Shown: positions 1 to 9,337, counted from the first letter of the stretch. The stretch: DNA of 64,000 nucleotides from Neisseria musculi (GCF_014297595.2 NZ_CP060414.2:2108001-2172000); one strand, 5' to 3'. Made by a program: numbers and translations. The notes: generated by a model not told the origin, from the sequence alone.

Positions 1-3000
1 GTAATCTGGCGTGTTGCGGTACCATCGGCACCCACAGAAACTGCCGCCATTGTTGATGTCCACGCTGAGCCGGTTCTATCGGCAACTGCGCCGAGCGGGT
101 CAGCTCCGAGTGCGCCCTTATCCACGTTTGCCACGCTGTTGGCGCCCAAAGCCACACCCATATCAACTGATGCCGAAGCGTAGGCACCGATGGCCAATGA
201 TCCTTCTTTTGTAGCTACGCTGTTGGCACCCTGGGCGATAGAGTAATCGGCCTGCGCCGCTGCATTGGTACCGATTGCCACGGCATACCTGCCCTGCTCT
301 CTAACATTTCCGTTCTCAACCAAGCCGGTTTTGGCGTTAAAACCCAAAGCGGTGCTGTATTCGGCAGCACTTGTGGTGGCAGATGAAGCACCCAAAGCCA
401 CCGAGCCTACGCCGCTGCCTTCGGCTTTATAGCCGATGGCGGTGATCAGGCCACTCTTCGTGGCCGCAATGGCGGTTGCCTTGGCTTCTTCGCCCAACGC
501 AATGCTGCTGTCGGCTGTTACTTCTGCACCTTTGCCGATGGCAACAGAGTTGCTGCCGCCGTTATGGGCTTTGGCTTCTTTGCCCAACACCACGGCATTT
601 TCGGCTTCGGCCTCTGCCCGGGCAGAGGTGCCGATCACGATGGAATCGTTGGATTCTGTTTGCGCCTCATTACCGATGGCGATATTGTTTTCTTTATCGC
701 TGCCCAGGGCTTTGGCAGCCGCACCGATGGCGATACCGCTTGTGCTTTGGGCTTGGCTTTGCGCACCCAATGCCAATGCCTGCTCTGCACCGGCATTGGC
801 GTTATAGCCCGCGGCCAATGCGCCGGTTTGCGATGCAGCGGCACTCATGCCCAATGCAACCGCATTATCCCCGCCTGCATTGGCTCCGCTGCCGGCTGCC
901 AATGCGCCTGTTTTGGAGGCCTTAGCCTGCGTGCCCAATGCAGTGGCGTTGGCGGCTGTGGCTTTTGCATAATAGCCGGCCGAAAGCGCGGCATCTCCTG
1001 TTGCATTGGCCTGATAACCGATATTGGTTGCACCGGTGCCCTCCGCTTGGCCGCCCACGGCAATGGCAGAATCGCCTTCGCTCACTGATGATGTGCCGAT
1101 GGCTACGGCATTGTTGCCGTCTGCGCTGGTGTTGCTGCCGAATGCCATTGCGCCCTGGCTTGATGCGAAAGCGGCTTTGGTGTTGGTTTTGGCGTTATAA
1201 CCTACGGCATTATCGTAATTTTTGCCGGCTTTCGCCGCCACGCCCGCCGCCAATGCGCCTTCTCCCTCTGCGCCGGCGTTATCATGGTTATCCTGCTCTG
1301 CACCGCCGTCGTTTACGCTGTAGTATTTGGTTTTGGCGGCCTTCACGGCTGTATCCAAAGCGTTAATGGCCACGCCCACATTGCTGTAGGGGGTGCCGTT
1401 TACACTAAGCTGGGTGTTGTCGAGCGTAATGTCCTCCGCGTTGGGATTTGCTGTTTTGTCCACAGGAAAGGTGATGCTGCTTACTTTCAGATCATCTTCA
1501 AGCGCAAACGTGATGGTTTCGCCGTTAGTTGGCGATAAGCTTTGCGAGAGCTTCATATTTTTGCCGGCATCAAAAGCAATGGCATCGCCGTTTTTCACTT
1601 TTGCCACTCTGGAGTTTTCTGCGGTGCCGCCGCTGTTTTTAAGAGTGGTAAACTTAAAGCCTGCCGCCTTGAGCTGCGCCACATTCACGGCATCGGCATC
1701 TTCCTGGCCGGCGGCCACGCCGGTAATCTGGCGGCTTTGCTGATTGCCGTTTTCGTAGTTGCCTACAGAAACCGCCGCTTTGGTGGATGTCCAGGCGTAG
1801 CCCGTTTTATCGGCTGCCGCCTCCAGCGGATCTGCGCCGGTGATACCTGCACTCACAGAAGCCCGGCTGTCTTTGCCCAAGGCAACGCCGTCTGAAACTT
1901 CCACTTTGGTGTTGCTGCCCAAGGCCACTGCACCCGATATGGCTTTTACGCCGCCGAAGGTGATGCTGTCGGTGCGGTCGGGCGTGGTATCTCTGGCGGG
2001 GGCAATGTTGGTGGTGGTGAGCGTTGCGTTTGATGCGCCGATTTTCACGTTGTTGCCGAGAATAAAGCTGTCGGAGCTGGTGTTACCGATCAGGTTTTTA
2101 TTGCCGATGGCGTAGCTGTTGGCGCCGCCTACCACGCTGCGGGTGTTGATGGCCCGGTCGGCAGCCTGGGCGGTGGCGTTATTTTGCAGCGAGCTGCCGA
2201 TAGCGCCCGAATATTGTCCGCTCACCACCGCGCCCGAGCCCAGCGCCAGACCGCCATGCGCGCCCGAAACCACCAGGGCATCGCTGCCCAAAGCCACGCC
2301 GCTGTCGGCATGGGCGGCAGAATAACGCCCCACCGCCGTAGCGCGGTCGCCGGCAAACGAAGTGGTGCCCAAGGCCAAACCGTGCGCCTGTTTGGCGCGC
2401 GCCCGCGAGCCTACTGCGGTGGCATAGTTGCCCGCCACGGCATACGAACCGATGGCCAGGCCGTTTTCATTGATGGATTGGGCGGTATTGCCCAAAGCCA
2501 CGCCGCTGTTGTGCGTGGTTTTGGAAGCCACGCCGATGGCCACTGATCCCGTGCCTGCTGCATTGTTTTGCTTACCGATGGCGATGGCGTTGTGGCCGGT
2601 GCCGCCGATAATGTTGCTGGTGCCTATCGCAATGGCCGGCTCTTCGTTGGCGGTGCCTGCTCCTGCAACAGTGTTGCTGCTGCCCATCACCACGGCGTGG
2701 GTGCGGGTTACAGTGTTTGCATTACCCTGAAGATGCACGTTGGCATTGGCATTCACTTTATTGCTGCTGCCGATAATGGTGGCGTTGCTCAGGTTGAGCG
2801 GAGTATTGGCGGCAGTGCTGACATTGTTGGCACCCAGCACATAAGTGCCGGTGCCGGATACGGTGTTGTTGCTGCCGATGGCGGCGGCATTGGCGGCAGT
2901 AACATTATTGTTTTTACCGAGCGACACGGCATTCTGCCCGCCTGCTTTGGCATCATTGCCCACTGCGGTGGCAGATTGGGCCGTAGCTTTGGCTCCCGAG

Positions 3001-4313
3001 CCTACCGCCACGGCACTGTCTTGGGTTGCCTCTGAGTCCAACCCCACCGACACGGCATAAGCTCCTGCGCCTTGGGCATTTTTTCCGATAGCCACTGCGC
3101 TGTCGGCATTTGCTCTGGCATTTTGTCCGACAGCTATCGTATCTTTTACGCTGGCCGCTGCATTCGCGCCCAACGCCATGCCATATCGCCCCGATGCAGC
3201 AGCACCGTTACCCACCGCTACAGCGTATGAACTGGTTGCAGTAGCGGCAGTACCCACTGCCATTGCCCCTTCGGCGGTCGCACCGTCATTATCGTAGTTG
3301 TCCCGTTTGTTTCCGGCATCGTTCACACTGAAATAGCGGGTTTGTTTGCGGATATTGGTCAGCTCTTCGGCCACCGAATAAAGCTGGCTACCGTTGATGG
3401 CATCGGTGCTGGCAGCTGAAACCATACCCGGTGCCACATTTTTCAGCTGACGCTCATAGCCCGCCGAACCGAATGAAATCTGGTCGCCCGCCTTCAAATT
3501 ATTGCCGCCGCTGAATGTGAACGTTACACCGTTAATGGTTACATTACGGGTCAATGTAGCCGATTCGTCCGTTGTCGAACCGGCACCGATCGCCACCGCA
3601 TTTTCTTTATCCGCCCTTGAGCCGACACCCAAAGCAACCGAAGCGGTACCGCTGGCATTGGCGCGGGTACCTAAGGCCGAAGCCAAATCCCCCGCATTGG
3701 CACTTATGCCTACTGCCACCGCGGCAGAACCTGCTGTAGTAGGATAATAACGTTTTCCCACTCCTTTACCGGGCTGGTCGAAATGCACCAAGTAATCACC
3801 TGTCAACTGATTATATTTTAAGGCTTGGGGCGTATTGTTGGCACTAGCATTATCATGGGCCGTATTCCACCCTGTTAGAACTGCACTATTTGTAGTGGCC
3901 ACCCCATCCAAGTCATCCCCGCCAATAGCAATGGAAGATGTCCCGCTAGCTCTGGTATTGGCTCCCACAGCTACAGATTGTACCCCCGACGCCTTTGCCT
4001 CAGAACCCAAAGCTACTGACTGATTAGCGTGTGCAGTTGCGTCTGCTCCACAGACAACACTGCCTGTATTTGCAGCAGAATTCGGGTATACAGTATTAGT
4101 AGTACATGTTAAATTGGCCGCATGTACATTGGCCGAAACAGCATAAAACCCCAGTAACAGGGGAATAGTACGCAATACCAACGATAAAATCCGAATACCG
4201 CCCGCCGCTTTCACGCGGCAGCCGGCAGGCTTGCCTTTGGCAGTTTCAATTTCAGACACGGCAACCCATGCCCCTAGTGCTTCGTTCCAAATACTACGGT
4301 AATTCTTGTTCAT
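1..4313 (-). CDS. Trimeric autotransporter adhesin (YadA/Hia-like), N-terminal part, runs off the left edge
   Basis: The reading frame is open on the minus strand from ATG at 4313 to the window edge, giving over 1430 codons with no stop. The N-terminus MNKNYRSIWNEALGAWVAVS is a textbook ESPR, the extended signal peptide of large type V secreted proteins. A hydrophobic core and an AxA-type cleavage region follow by about residue 60. The rest is mostly YadA-head repeats (A-x-A-x-G-x-x-A-x-A style, such as SVAVGANTRASG). They are punctuated by neck or connector motifs: STDAINGSQLY near 3400, and TRQITGVAAG followed by DAVNVAQLKAAG near 1700. Another TRQI motif sits at the very edge, so more stalk and the C-terminal membrane anchor should lie beyond it. 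AAAGGA lies just upstream of the start. Family knowledge says these are trimeric surface adhesins; the ligand cannot be inferred. The anchor is unseen, so intactness is unproven. Confidence 0.93.
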   Translation of the reverse strand, partial: MNKNYRSIWNEALGAWVAVSEIETAKGKPAGCRVKAAGGIRILSLVLRTIPLLLGFYAVSANVHAANLTCTTNTVYPNSAANTGSVVCGADATAHANQSVALGSEAKASGVQSVAVGANTRASGTSSIAIGGDDLDGVATTNSAVLTGWNTAHDNASANNTPQALKYNQLTGDYLVHFDQPGKGVGKRYYPTTAGSAAVAVGISANAGDLASALGTRANASGTASVALGVGSRADKENAVAIGAGSTTDESATLTRNVTINGVTFTFSGGNNLKAGDQISFGSAGYERQLKNVAPGMVSAASTDAINGSQLYSVAEELTNIRKQTRYFSVNDAGNKRDNYDNDGATAEGAMAVGTAATATSSYAVAVGNGAAASGRYGMALGANAAASVKDTIAVGQNARANADSAVAIGKNAQGAGAYAVSVGLDSEATQDSAVAVGSGAKATAQSATAVGNDAKAGGQNAVSLGKNNNVTAANAAAIGSNNTVSGTGTYVLGANNVSTAANTPLNLSNATIIGSSNKVNANANVHLQGNANTVTRTHAVVMGSSNTVAGAGTANEEPAIAIGTSNIIGGTGHNAIAIGKQNNAAGTGSVAIGVASKTTHNSGVALGNTAQSINENGLAIGSYAVAGNYATAVGSRARAKQAHGLALGTTSFAGDRATAVGRYSAAHADSGVALGSDALVVSGAHGGLALGSGAVVSGQYSGAIGSSLQNNATAQAADRAINTRSVVGGANSYAIGNKNLIGNTSSDSFILGNNVKIGASNATLTTTNIAPARDTTPDRTDSITFGGVKAISGAVALGSNTKVEVSDGVALGKDSRASVSAGITGADPLEAAADKTGYAWTSTKAAVSVGNYENGNQQSRQITGVAAGQEDADAVNVAQLKAAGFKFTTLKNSGGTAENSRVAKVKNGDAIAFDAGKNMKLSQSLSPTNGETITFALEDDLKVSSITFPVDKTANPNAEDITLDNTQLSVNGTPYSNVGVAINALDTAVKAAKTKYYSVNDGGAEQDNHDNAGAEGEGALAAGVAAKAGKNYDNAVGYNAKTNTKAAFASSQGAMAFGSNTSADGNNAVAIGTSSVSEGDSAIAVGGQAEGTGATNIGYQANATGDAALSAGYYAKATAANATALGTQAKASKTGALAAGSGANAGGDNAVALGMSAAASQTGALAAGYNANAGAEQALALGAQSQAQSTSGIAIGAAAKALGSDKENNIAIGNEAQTESNDSIVIGTSARAEAEAENAVVLGKEAKAHNGGSNSVAIGKGAEVTADSSIALGEEAKATAIAATKSGLITAIGYKAEGSGVGSVALGASSATTSAAEYSTALGFNAKTGLVENGNVREQGRYAVAIGTNAAAQADYSIAQGANSVATKEGSLAIGAYASASVDMGVALGANSVANVDKGALGADPLGAVADRTGSAWTSTMAAVSVGADGTATRQI

Positions 4314-4500
4314 AGGTTTTATTCCTTTGGATTCAGACTGTTCAATACTTCTCCGGCAAATTCCGAAGCAGCACCCCATCTACAAAATCTCAACTGACGT
4401 TTATTGTCACTTAATAGCAAAATATGCATTGCCAATCTATATCTTAATTTATAGTATTGAAACTTATATTTTTGCCGTTTGCGATACAAATCAGCCGTTT

Positions 4501-4517
4501 ATCGAAATATCATTATC
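4501..4517 (-). promoter_or_regulatory. Possible Fur-box-like site in the AT-rich adhesin leader
   Basis: On the minus strand this reads GATAATGATATTTCGAT, about 190 bases upstream of the adhesin start. The first nine bases equal the first half of the Fur consensus (GATAATGATAATCATTATC); the second half matches poorly. The surrounding 4320-4620 stretch is much more AT-rich than its neighbours, as is common for promoters of surface proteins. Iron control is inference only. Confidence 0.22.
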
Positions 4518-4668
4518 AAATATAATTTGATTTTTAATATTTCTTTTAAAATATATACAATATCCATGCAATTTGTGTGCCATATGAAAAATGACTTGCC
4601 TATTTTTAACAAAAAGGTGTTCAGGCCGAAGGCCGTTTGAAACGCCTGATTACCGTGATTTCCGTGCG

Positions 4669-4798
4669 GGCAGGCGGCACGGCGGCGCGGGTGAAGGACA
4701 TAACGCGACAATGCGGCGGGGTCATGGCGTGCATAGCGGTGCCTTTTGCCGCATCGCACCTATGTGGTCGGATATAAAAGGCTTGAGGCCGTCTGAAA
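4669..4798 (+). repeat. Composite intergenic repeat block A, copy 1
   Basis: About 130 bases resembling 5401-5524. Both start GGCAGGYGGCACGGCGGCGC, then share GGGTGAAGG, CGGCGGGGTCATGG, TTTGCCGCATCG and AAAAGGCTTGAGGCCGTCTG in the same order. Both end in an uptake sequence. No coding role is apparent. Confidence 0.7.
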
Positions 4799-4840
4799 CA
4801 TCTGATTATCGTTATGGGCTTTGCAAGATTGCTGCGCTGC

Positions 4841-4936
4841 CCCGCGCAGGCGGGAATCCGATTGTTTTTTAAGTGATTGAAATAAACATGAGATATTTTT
4901 AAAGCCCGATTCCCGCCCACGCGGGAATAACGGGGC
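4841..4936. repeat. dRS3-like inverted repeat element, copy 1
   Basis: The right part contains ATTCCCGCCCACGCGGGAAT (4909-4928), an exact fit to the neisserial dRS3 pattern ATTCCC-N8-GGGAAT. The left part CGCGCAGGCGGGAATCCG pairs with it across an AT-rich spacer that includes ATTGAAATAAA. Related copies lie at 9946-10044 and 54446-54548. Confidence 0.65.
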
Positions 4937-4978
4937 ATCAATGTTTTCAGGCCTGGATTAGTTTTTTGCAAGGGGCTT

Positions 4979-5258
4979 AGGCCGTCTGAAAGTTTTCAGG
5001 CGGCCTTACGGCATCTTTACAAAGGTTTCGGCCTTTTCCTGACGGGGTATCTTTTCCCACCTGCAAGCTGTTTATGGCGGTTTGGGCTGAAACCCAACAA
5101 GGCGGGGGCAAGCAAGGCTGGCAAAACACTCGGCAAGCAGCGCGCGGCAGCGTGGCGGTGCGGGCGGGTAAGCGGGGCCGGGCGGCACGGCGGCGGGATA
5201 GTGCGGGGCAGTCCTGCCTGCCGTAAAAAATTGGCCGTCTGAAAGTTTCAGACGGCCT
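4979..5258 (+). repeat. Composite intergenic repeat block B, copy 1
   Basis: About 280 bases matching 5513-5820. Both begin with an uptake sequence, then TTACGGCATCTTTACAAAG, a TTTCGGCCTT stretch and CTGACGGGSTATCTTTTC. They share GCGCGGCAGCGTGGCGGTGC-type sequence further on and end in a paired uptake sequence that can form a hairpin (5233-5257). Confidence 0.72.
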
Positions 5259-5400
5259 TTGGCTTAAACGGCTTGGCGTGTTCCCAAACATGACATTTCT
5301 CAAACACGCGGGCTTGTTTCTAAACGGTTTGGGTTTGGGGAGAACTTGTGCAAGGCAGCGGGCGGCAGGGTCAGGGGTGTGCGGGGAAAACCGCCGCGAG

Positions 5401-5524
5401 GGCAGGTGGCACGGCGGCGCGGGTGAAGGGCATCGCAGCAACACGGCGGGGTCATGGTGCGCATGGTGCCGTTTGCCGCATCGAGCCGATGTGGCCGGAT
5501 AGAAAAGGCTTGAGGCCGTCTGAA
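5401..5524 (+). repeat. Composite intergenic repeat block A, copy 2
   Basis: Second copy of the 4669-4798 block, in the same orientation. It runs straight into block B copy 2, whereas copy 1 is separated from its block B by a dRS3-like element. Confidence 0.7.
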
Positions 5525-5820
5525 CGTTTCAGACGGCCTTACGGCATCTTTACAAAGATTTCGGCCTTTACCTGACGGGCTATCTTTTCTAATCTGCTAA
5601 CTTTTTTGCGGCGGTTTCAATCCCGCCCCAACCCCGCGCGGCAGGCAACGCGTGGCGAAGCAGGAAACGGGGCTGGAAACCGGCAGCGGGCAAGCAGCAC
5701 GCGGCAGCGTGGCGGTGCGGGCGGGTAAACCGGGCCGGGCGGCGCGGCGGCGGGGTAACGATGCGGTGGTTTTGTCTGCCGTAACAAGATTCAAGGCCGT
5801 CTGAAAGTTTCAGACGGCCT
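5513..5820 (+). repeat. Composite intergenic repeat block B, copy 2
   Basis: Second copy of the 4979-5258 block in the same orientation. Its left boundary is an uptake-sequence inverted pair (5513-5539) and its right boundary is the pair at 5794-5820 next to secB. Confidence 0.72.
5794..5820. terminator. Paired uptake sequences, likely terminator after secB
   Basis: AGGCCGTCTGAAA and TTTCAGACGGCCT face each other and form a 12-13 base-pair stem with almost no loop, 18 bases beyond the secB stop codon. Such pairs commonly act as terminators in Neisseria. Confidence 0.7.
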
Positions 5821-5838
5821 CGATAAGCTGTTCAGGCG

Positions 5839-6273
5839 TTAGGCGTTGCCTTCTTGGGCTTGTTGGTACATGGCCTCGAAATTAATCGGTGCCAGCAGCA
5901 CGGGCGGGAAGCCTGCGCGGGTGATGGCGCTGGAAACGGCTTCGCGGGCATAGGGGAAAAGAATATTCGGGCAGGCAACGGCCAGCAGAAGCCGGGTGTC
6001 TTCTTCGGGAATGTTTTCCAAACGGAAAATGCCGCTTTGCGATACTTCGTTGAGAAACATCACGCGCTCATCGGGCAGTTTGGCGGTTACGGTTACGGTT
6101 ACGGTTACTTCGTGAAAGTTTTCTTCGAGCTTTTCACTTTCGGTGGATACGCGCATATCGACTTCGGGCTCGCCCTGCTCTAAAAAGATGCCCGGCGCAT
6201 GGGGCACTTCCAACGATAAATCTTTGATATACAGTTTTTCAATGCTGAATACGGGTTGCTGTTCTTCGCTCAT
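5839..6273 (-). CDS. secB: SecB, protein-export chaperone
   Basis: A protein of 144 residues, close to the family's usual 150-160. SecB is a cytosolic tetrameric chaperone that keeps precursor proteins unfolded and hands them to SecA at the Sec translocon. Family features are visible: an N-terminal [17 protein letters not shown] strand region, the acidic segment around residues 30-50, and the C-terminal part with [22 protein letters not shown], which is highly conserved. The short tail ends in an Ala/Gln/Glu-rich stretch. It lies 59 bases downstream of grxC on the same strand, so the two are probably cotranscribed. An uptake-sequence hairpin follows the stop codon. Confidence 0.97.
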   Translation of the reverse strand: MSEEQQPVFSIEKLYIKDLSLEVPHAPGIFLEQGEPEVDMRVSTESEKLEENFHEVTVTVTVTAKLPDERVMFLNEVSQSGIFRLENIPEEDTRLLLAVACPNILFPYAREAVSSAITRAGFPPVLLAPINFEAMYQQAQEGNA

Positions 6274-6332
6274 GGTTTTCTTTCTGTTGGTTTAAGGGAT
6301 TAATCATGCTGCACACGGCAGCGGGAAACGGT

Positions 6333-6593
6333 TCAGCCGCCGGCCAGCAGGCTTTTCAGGCGGCCTTTTTGGTGCAGGGCGTATAAATCGGTGAAGCCGC
6401 CCACATGGGTTTCGCCGATAAAAATCTGCGGCACGCTGCGCTGGCCGGTGCGCTGCTGCATTTCGCTGTAGCCGGCGGGGTTTTGGTCGATGCGGATTTC
6501 GGTTATTTCTTCTATGCCCTGCGATTTTAAAAATTGTTTGGCCATGGTGCAGTAGGGGCAATGGGGGCCTGTGTACATGGTGATCGGCTGCAT
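6333..6593 (-). CDS. grxC: Glutaredoxin 3 (GrxC)
   Basis: An 86-residue class I glutaredoxin. The active site CPYC is at residues 11-14 (MYTGPHCPYCTMAK). The cis-proline TVP-type motif appears as RSVPQIFIG, and the glutathione-binding GG as HVGGFTDL. It reduces disulfides and glutathione adducts in the cytosol using glutathione. It sits directly upstream of secB, a pairing frequent in beta- and gammaproteobacteria. The start ATG is clear, with AAAAAGGAAT upstream. Confidence 0.96.
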   Translation of the reverse strand: MQPITMYTGPHCPYCTMAKQFLKSQGIEEITEIRIDQNPAGYSEMQQRTGQRSVPQIFIGETHVGGFTDLYALHQKGRLKSLLAGG

Positions 6594-6790
6594 GGTATTC
6601 CTTTTTTATGCGGGTGTGCCGGCGCGGCGGGGGTTTGCTTGGCGGCAACGGCAGCTCGGGGCTGCCGGGTTTTGCCGCTGCCTGCGGCCTGCCTGCTTTT
6701 GGCTGCTTTTCAATGTGAAGCAGACGGGATATATGGGCGTTGCTGTGTTTTTGCAAGCGGGCGGTAAACCGCGCCGGTTTGCGGGATATG

Positions 6791-6828
6791 CCTTCAGGCC
6801 GTCTGAACGGTTTCAGACGGCCTGAAGG
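6791..6828. terminator. Extended uptake-sequence palindrome after cysE
   Basis: CCTTCAGGCCGTCTGAA and TTTCAGACGGCCTGAAGG form a long stem with a very short loop, 13 bases beyond the cysE stop. The palindrome extends past the uptake core by five base pairs, which strengthens it as a hairpin. Confidence 0.7.
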
Positions 6829-6841
6829 CAGCCTGCGGGGT

Positions 6842-7645
6842 TCAAATCACAAAACCTATGCTTTGATCCATTTCGGCGGCGGGGTTGCAGGCTACTTTGC
6901 CGGCAGGTTTCGCGGGTACGCCCACTACGGTGGTGTGCGGCTGCACTTCGGCCACCACCACGCTGCCGGCGCCGATTTTGGCATTTTCGCCGATGCGGAT
7001 GTTGCCCAACACTGAGGCATTGGCACCTATCATCACGCCGTCGCCCACTTTGGGGTGGCGGTCGCCGCTTTCTTTGCCTGAACCGCCCAGGGTTACGCCG
7101 TGGAGAATCGAGATGTTGTTGCCGAGCACGGCGGTTTCGCCCACAACAAATCCTGTGGCGTGGTCGAGCATCAGGCCGCTGCCGAAACGGGCGGCGGGGT
7201 GGATATCGACGCCGAACACTTCGGATGAGCGGTTTTGCAGAAAATAGGCCAGGGTTTTGCGTCCGCAGGTGTAGAGCCAATGGTTGATGCGGTGCGCCTG
7301 AATCGCGTGAAAGCCTTTGAAATATAACAGCGGCAGCGAATATTCATCGCAGGCGGGGTCGCGCTCGTAGCAGGCCAGCAAATCGAGCTTGACGGCTTCG
7401 GTGATGGAGGAATCGCTGCTTAAGGCTTGGATATACATTTCAAACAGGGCGCGTGCGTCCATTATCGCGCTGGAAAGTTTGCTGGAGAGATGGTAGGCCA
7501 AAACCGAATCGATGGTGCTGTGGCGCAAAACGGTTTGGTGCAGAAAGCTGGCCAGAAGCGGCTCGGCGGCTGCGGCTGCTTCGGTTTCTTCGCGAATGGC
7601 CTGCCAAACATCGAAATTCGGGGTGTTGAGATGGTCTTTTTTCAT
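6842..7645 (-). CDS. cysE: Serine O-acetyltransferase (CysE)
   Basis: A protein of 267 residues that transfers acetyl from acetyl-CoA to L-serine, the first committed step of cysteine synthesis. The N-terminal half is the helical SATase domain (VWQAIREETEAAAAAEP onward). The C-terminal half is a left-handed beta-helix of hexapeptide repeats, with catalytic-region motifs DIHPAARFGSG, LDHATGFVVGET and ISILHGVTLGG. The C-terminus ends in Ile, as expected for binding to cysteine synthase CysK. The frame is open 27 codons further upstream, but MKKDHLNTPNFDVW at 7645 fits family starts better; no strong ribosome site decides it. Confidence 0.95.
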   Translation of the reverse strand: MKKDHLNTPNFDVWQAIREETEAAAAAEPLLASFLHQTVLRHSTIDSVLAYHLSSKLSSAIMDARALFEMYIQALSSDSSITEAVKLDLLACYERDPACDEYSLPLLYFKGFHAIQAHRINHWLYTCGRKTLAYFLQNRSSEVFGVDIHPAARFGSGLMLDHATGFVVGETAVLGNNISILHGVTLGGSGKESGDRHPKVGDGVMIGANASVLGNIRIGENAKIGAGSVVVAEVQPHTTVVGVPAKPAGKVACNPAAEMDQSIGFVI

Positions 7646-7947
7646 GATGAGGCCGTTTGAAATAGTGGATTGAACCGGTGTTATATTATAAGTTTGGCGG
7701 TGCTGGCAAGCGCGCACGGCAACCATCTGCAGATGGTATGGTAGGCGGCTTGATCTCCGTTGCGGCGCTGCTTGCTCCGCCGCTGCCCGAAGAGAGTGGT
7801 TGTGCAGGCCGGCAAAACGTTAATGGAATCGGTTTCTTGCCTGTATGGCTTGCGGCTTGCTGCCTTGTGCCGGAAATAAAGCGGATTCGCTGCATTCGGA
7901 ATCAAACCGCACTGCCTGCATTTTTAACCGCGCTTGGCAGCCGTGTG
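7646..7947. other. Intergenic region between pyrI and cysE, mostly a Correia-like remnant
   Basis: No gene is seen. About 7757-7893 is a degenerate Correia-like element in reverse orientation: GGAATCGGTTTC, then CTTGCGGCTTGCTGCC, then AAATAAAGCGGATT. On the minus strand an AT-rich TATAATATAAC stretch (about 7679-7689) lies some 35 bases upstream of the cysE start and may hold its promoter. Confidence 0.55.
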
Positions 7948-8409
7948 TCAAGCCTCGGCAACAAATTCACGCGAATAGGTTTTTTCGCAATAATGACACT
8001 TCAGCCTGGTTTGGCTGCTTTGGGTTTTCACATAAAAACGGCTCTTCACCGGCTCGCCGTGGCTGGCGCAGTTGGGATTGGGGCAACGGAACACTTCGCT
8101 GATGATTTCGGGCAGGCTCAGGTGGCGTTTTGCAACCACTTGGAAATCTTCAATCACGTTAACTGTGGCTTCCGGCGCAAACACGGCCAGCCGGTTGGCG
8201 GCTGCTTCATCGAGATGCACGCCCGAAATTTTAATAATGTCTTTGCTGCCGTGGCTTTTGCTGGGCAGATTGAAACCCACGGTAACGGCGTTGCCCGGGT
8301 GCAGCAGTTTGAATTGGCGCAGAATCGTGAGGCCTTTGCCGGCGGGGATATGGTCGATAACGGTGCCGCTTTGGATGGCTTCAACGCTGTATTGCTTTTT
8401 GTTCATCAT
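7948..8409 (-). CDS. pyrI: Aspartate carbamoyltransferase regulatory chain (PyrI)
   Basis: A 153-residue regulatory subunit that binds CTP and ATP and holds the catalytic PyrB trimers in the allosteric ATCase dodecamer. The N-terminal allosteric domain shows [18 protein letters not shown]. The C-terminal zinc domain has its four cysteines as CPNPNC and CHYC, about 27 residues apart. It starts seven bases after the pyrB stop, so it is translated from the same message. ATG codons lie at both 8409 and 8406; either may be used. Confidence 0.97.
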   Translation of the reverse strand: MMNKKQYSVEAIQSGTVIDHIPAGKGLTILRQFKLLHPGNAVTVGFNLPSKSHGSKDIIKISGVHLDEAAANRLAVFAPEATVNVIEDFQVVAKRHLSLPEIISEVFRCPNPNCASHGEPVKSRFYVKTQSSQTRLKCHYCEKTYSREFVAEA

Positions 8410-8416
8410 GCGCTCC

Positions 8417-9337
8417 TTATACTTCTTCGTTGAGAATCAAAGACAAAATCGCCATGCGGGCATACACGCCGTTGGCGGCCTGCTGAAAATAACAGGCATA
8501 GGGGGTGGCATCGACATCGGGGTGGATTTCATCTACCCTCGGCAGCGGGTGCAGAATACGCAGGTTGCTCTTGGCAGCGGCCAGCATAGATGCCTCCAGA
8601 TTGAATCTGCCTTGGATTTTGGCAAATTCCTGCTCATCGAAACGCTCGCGCTGCACGCGGGTCATGTAGAGAATATCCGCCCATTCTACGGCTGCTTCCA
8701 ATGAGGGCAGAATCTGATAGCGGCAACCGGCTTCGTCTAATTCTTCGGTGATGTAGTCAGGCATGGCCAGGCTGGGCGGCGAAACGAAAGCAAATTCACA
8801 GCCCCAGCGTTTTAACGCCTGCGCCAACGAATGCACGGTGCGGCCGTATTTCAAGTCGCCCGCCATCGCGATTTTCAAATTGTTCAGACGGCCTTGCGTT
8901 TCGTAAATGGTTACCAAATCGAGCAGGGTTTGGCTGGGGTGTTGGTTGGTGCCGTCGCCCGCATTAATCACCGGCACGCTTGAAAACTCGGCCGATACGC
9001 GTGCGGCACCGTCTTTGGGGTGGCGTTGGATAACCGCATCGGTGTAGCCGGAAATGATGCGCGCGGCATCGGCCAGCGTTTCGCCTTTTTTCGCGCTGGT
9101 GTTGGCACCGTCTGCAAAACCGATTACCTTGCCGCCCAAACGCTGCACGGCAGTTTCAAACGATAGCCGCGTTCTTGTGGAAGGCTCGAAAAAACATGAG
9201 GCTATCAGTTTTCCTGCCAGCAAATCACCGCGCGGCTCGGCCTTGAGTTTGAGCGCGGTGTGCAGCAGCAGTTCAAGCTGCGGGGTGCTTAAATCGGAGA
9301 TGGAAATCACATTTTGACGGTAGAGCAGATTGGGCAT
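8417..9337 (-). CDS. pyrB: Aspartate carbamoyltransferase catalytic chain (PyrB)
   Basis: A 306-residue enzyme that joins carbamoyl phosphate and L-aspartate, the committed step of pyrimidine synthesis. The carbamoyl-phosphate site is clear as [13 protein letters not shown], with HPSQTLLD following. The later region has VYMTR-like [13 protein letters not shown] and HPLPRVDEI. The start at 9337 ([12 protein letters not shown]) is chosen because AAAAGGAAATGCC lies just ahead and the frame further upstream does not resemble the family. It is followed at once by pyrI. A leader with a terminator-like hairpin precedes it, which suggests control by attenuation. Confidence 0.97.
   Translation of the reverse strand: MPNLLYRQNVISISDLSTPQLELLLHTALKLKAEPRGDLLAGKLIASCFFEPSTRTRLSFETAVQRLGGKVIGFADGANTSAKKGETLADAARIISGYTDAVIQRHPKDGAARVSAEFSSVPVINAGDGTNQHPSQTLLDLVTIYETQGRLNNLKIAMAGDLKYGRTVHSLAQALKRWGCEFAFVSPPSLAMPDYITEELDEAGCRYQILPSLEAAVEWADILYMTRVQRERFDEQEFAKIQGRFNLEASMLAAAKSNLRILHPLPRVDEIHPDVDATPYACYFQQAANGVYARMAILSLILNEEV

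Larger units (their letters stand above)
4314..5838. other. Intergenic region of 1.5 kb made of repeats
   Basis: No credible gene is seen here. The part next to the adhesin (to about 4620) is AT-rich leader sequence. The rest is two copies of a composite repeat (blocks A and B, listed separately), one dRS3-like inverted repeat element and three inverted pairs of the uptake sequence. Short open frames on both strands have low-complexity Arg/Pro-rich translations and no ribosome site, so I treat them as chance. Confidence 0.7.

Noticed and set aside
6090..6115. GGTTACGGTTACGGTTACGG tandem hexamer-like repeat
   Set aside because: It encodes the VTVTVTV stretch of a SecB beta-strand and is in frame, so it is ordinary coding sequence rather than a phase-variable tract.
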